Assembly (NCBI GenBank): GCA_900553155.1 | Contig: USCM01000096.1 | Span: 1 to 7,140, forward strand | Source: an uncultured Prevotella sp. | Lineage (GTDB): Bacteria > Bacteroidota > Bacteroidia > Bacteroidales > Bacteroidaceae | DNA: 7,140 bases | Direction: 5' to 3' | In this document: positions 6,340-7,140 of the stretch, one piece after another | How the letters are laid out: each line of letters starts with the position of its first letter | Numbering within the stretch: position 1 is the stretch's first letter | Program-made: the position numbers and the translations under genes | The notes under the pieces: generated by a model | Database searches by the model: none | The model's input: only the letters and a program-made list of their open reading frames with translations | What the model was told of the DNA's origin: nothing

Positions 6340-6371
6340 TTGTTTGTATCAAATATAATGTCTAAATTTGC
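6340..6371 (+). promoter_or_regulatory. Promoter of the Lrp-family gene (TTG N20 TAAATTTGC)
   Basis: TAAATTTGC at 6363-6371 matches the Bacteroidetes -7 consensus. A TTG at 6340-6342 lies 20 nt upstream, the expected -33 position, within a TTG-rich patch (6337-6346). Transcription would start near 6377, giving a leader of about 45 nt. This is the only promoter in the window with both elements well formed. Confidence 0.65.
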
Positions 6372-6394
6372 TGACATAATGTAATCCTTAGACA
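6359..6394. promoter_or_regulatory. Candidate operator over the lrp promoter/start site (TGTCTAA N22 TTAGACA)
   Basis: A perfect 7-bp inverted repeat, TGTCTAA (6359-6365) and TTAGACA (6388-6394), overlaps the -7 box and is centred at 6376.5, right at the predicted transcription start. A second inverted pair, GCAAATT (6332-6338) and AATTTGC (6365-6371), flanks the core promoter. Two ATAATGT copies lie 21 bp apart (6355 and 6376), about two helical turns. Lrp/AsnC proteins commonly repress their own genes through phased sites, so autoregulation is a reasonable inference; no known consensus was matched. Confidence 0.35.
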
Positions 6395-6422
6395 AATCTA
6401 CAAAGAAAAATCAGCAATAAGA

Positions 6423-6896
6423 ATGGATAAAATAGACAAACTCGACAAGAAAATCCTTAGTATTCTCTCTAAGAATGCACGTATTCCTTTTAAGGATGTA
6501 GCAGCTGAGTGTGGCGTGTCTCGCGCAGCCATCCATCAGCGTGTACAGCACCTCATTGCAGGTGGTGTGATAACAGGTAGCGGTTTTGATGTAAACCCCA
6601 AGAGCATAGGCTATAACACTTGCACATACGTTGGCATGAACCTTGAGCGTGGCAATATGTACAAGAATGTGGTGGAGAAGCTGCAGCACATTCCCGAGAT
6701 TGTGGAGTGTCACTTCACAACCGGTCCTTACACCATGCTTCTTAAGGTATACGCCCGCGACAACGAGCAGCTCATGGACCTGCTCAACAACAAGATGCAG
6801 ATGATTCCGGGCGTTGTGTCTACAGAGACACTTATCTCGCTCGACCAGAGCATCAAGCGTGAGATACCGGTACACCTCGAGGACTTTGAGGATTAA
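6423..6896 (+). CDS. Lrp/AsnC-family transcriptional regulator
   Basis: Small DNA-binding regulator that forms dimers and higher oligomers and responds to amino acids or related metabolites. Residues about 4-62 form the AsnC-type helix-turn-helix (LDKKILSILSKNARIPFKDVA, with the recognition region GVSRAAIHQRVQHL at 31-44). Residues about 66-142 form the ligand-binding RAM domain, including the conserved TGPYTMLLKVYARD stretch (100-113) and the IPGVVSTET strand (128-136). The length of 157 is normal and the C-terminus is acidic (EDFED). The ATG at 6423 is the only sensible start, since the helix-turn-helix begins at once. Its own promoter and candidate operators lie in the A/T-rich gap upstream. 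It is divergent from the CoA-transferase and followed, after a hairpin, by a C26-type amidotransferase gene. The effector and regulon are not deducible from the sequence. Confidence 0.95.
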   Translation: MDKIDKLDKKILSILSKNARIPFKDVAAECGVSRAAIHQRVQHLIAGGVITGSGFDVNPKSIGYNTCTYVGMNLERGNMYKNVVEKLQHIPEIVECHFTTGPYTMLLKVYARDNEQLMDLLNNKMQMIPGVVSTETLISLDQSIKREIPVHLEDFED

Positions 6897-6915
6897 TAGA
6901 ATTATTAGAACAATA

Positions 6916-6959
6916 ATGGAGGGTGTGTCAGAGCATACAGGTTCTGACACACCCTCTAT
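6916..6959 (+). terminator. Long perfect hairpin after the lrp-like gene (terminator-like, no T-tract)
   Basis: Bases 6919-6932 and 6943-6956 form a perfect 14-bp stem (GAGGGTGTGTCAGA and its complement). A G-U and a C-G pair extend it inward, leaving a 6-nt loop; a G-U, a U-A and an A-U pair extend it outward. It lies 22 nt after the lrp stop. The plus-strand 3' side reads TATGCATAACG, so the U-run of a normal intrinsic terminator is missing. It may be a weak terminator, an mRNA 3'-end stabiliser, or a dispersed hairpin repeat; I recall GACACACCCTC-type stems in other Bacteroidales intergenic regions. Confidence 0.55.
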
Positions 6960-6988
6960 GCATAACGACCAACCATTGCACACACATT

Positions 6989-7140
6989 ATGGAATCTTTC
7001 CTTTTACACGAACACTTCAACGAGCTTGACAGCAAGGCTCCACGCATCCCCAACCGTCCGGTTGTGGGCATAACGACCAACTATGAGGGTATCGACGCCA
7101 CTCTGCGCTCGGCCTACTACCGGCAGATAGTGGAGGCGGG
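6989..7140 (+). CDS. Class I glutamine amidotransferase-like / peptidase C26 family protein (5' part only)
   Basis: The first 50 codons of a gene that runs off the right edge. After a roughly 21-residue N-terminal stretch (MESFLLHEHF at the start) comes RPVVGITTNY (23-32) and then SAYYRQIVEAG (40-50). This matches the opening beta strand and first helix of the gamma-glutamyl-GABA hydrolase-like (peptidase C26, PuuD-type) fold, typically written as P-x-I-G-I-T followed by Y-x-x-x-x-x-x-A-G-G. The catalytic Cys-His-Glu triad lies outside the window, so activity and substrate cannot be judged. The ATG at 6989 is the only ATG before the conserved strand; no Shine-Dalgarno site is seen. No clear promoter of its own is visible, so it may be read from the lrp promoter through the hairpin. 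Confidence 0.7.
   Translation, partial: MESFLLHEHFNELDSKAPRIPNRPVVGITTNYEGIDATLRSAYYRQIVEA

Larger units (their letters stand above)
6066..6422. other. A/T-rich divergent intergenic control region (357 bp)
   Basis: This gap separates the starts of the CoA-transferase and the lrp-like gene and is much richer in A/T than its flanks. It holds one minus-strand and one plus-strand promoter box near its two ends. It also holds a 12-base self-complementary stretch GTATATATATAC (6212-6223), three copies of ATAATGT (6207-6213, 6355-6361, 6376-6382), and inverted repeats around the lrp promoter. No convincing protein or RNA gene is seen between about 6130 and 6330. Confidence 0.7.

Noticed and set aside
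6306..6365. A 19-codon ORF beginning M-P-K-K-T-K-N before the lrp promoter
   Set aside because: It is very short and A-run driven, has no upstream promoter, and its stop codon overlaps the lrp -7 box.
1..7140. Mobile element, phage, defence or secretion genes
   Set aside because: Every substantial open frame with conserved motifs is a housekeeping or regulatory gene; no transposase, integrase, terminal inverted repeats or target duplications were seen.

Overview
The window looks like chromosomal housekeeping DNA from a member of the Bacteroidales, most likely Prevotella or a close relative. The protein sequences are of Bacteroidetes type. The promoters match the Bacteroidetes -7 box TAnnTTTGC rather than the E. 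coli -10 box. Shine-Dalgarno sites are absent and the leaders are A/T-rich. The folP-cdaA gene order is typical of the phylum. This assignment is inference from the sequence and recall of families; no search was run.

Layout from left to right. (1) Bases 1-1184, minus strand: the N-terminal 394 residues of a DEAD-box RNA helicase, running off the left edge. It starts at a TTG codon and lies behind an unusually long leader of about 160 nt. (2) Bases 1466-2806, minus strand: murF, the last cytoplasmic peptide-adding ligase of peptidoglycan synthesis, with its own promoter and a clear intrinsic terminator. (3) Bases 2918-4555, plus strand: folP (dihydropteroate synthase) and cdaA (membrane diadenylate cyclase), separated by a tandem heptanucleotide repeat that also supplies the folP stop codon. 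(4) Bases 4560-6065, minus strand: a succinyl-CoA:acetate-type CoA-transferase, tail-to-tail with cdaA and only 4 bp from it. (5) Bases 6066-6422: a very A/T-rich divergent control region. (6) Bases 6423-6896, plus strand: an Lrp/AsnC-family regulator, followed by a long perfect hairpin. (7) Bases 6989-7140, plus strand: the first 50 codons of a class I glutamine amidotransferase-like (peptidase C26) protein, running off the right edge.

The genes cover cell-wall synthesis (murF), folate (folP), c-di-AMP signalling (cdaA, linked in other bacteria to wall and osmotic homeostasis), fermentation end-product metabolism (the CoA-transferase) and amino-acid-responsive control (Lrp). The Lrp gene is divergent from the CoA-transferase and upstream of the C26 gene, so it could regulate either, but nothing here proves that.

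I see no phage, transposase, CRISPR, toxin-antitoxin or defence genes and no obvious new multi-gene system. The observation most worth following is the helicase leader. Its 5' part can pair with the helicase start region through a 10-bp and an 8-bp helix, and it contains a 41-codon upstream ORF ending 1 nt before the TTG start. Next are the heptamer repeat between folP and cdaA, the symmetric elements over the lrp promoter, and the altered substrate-loop region of FolP.
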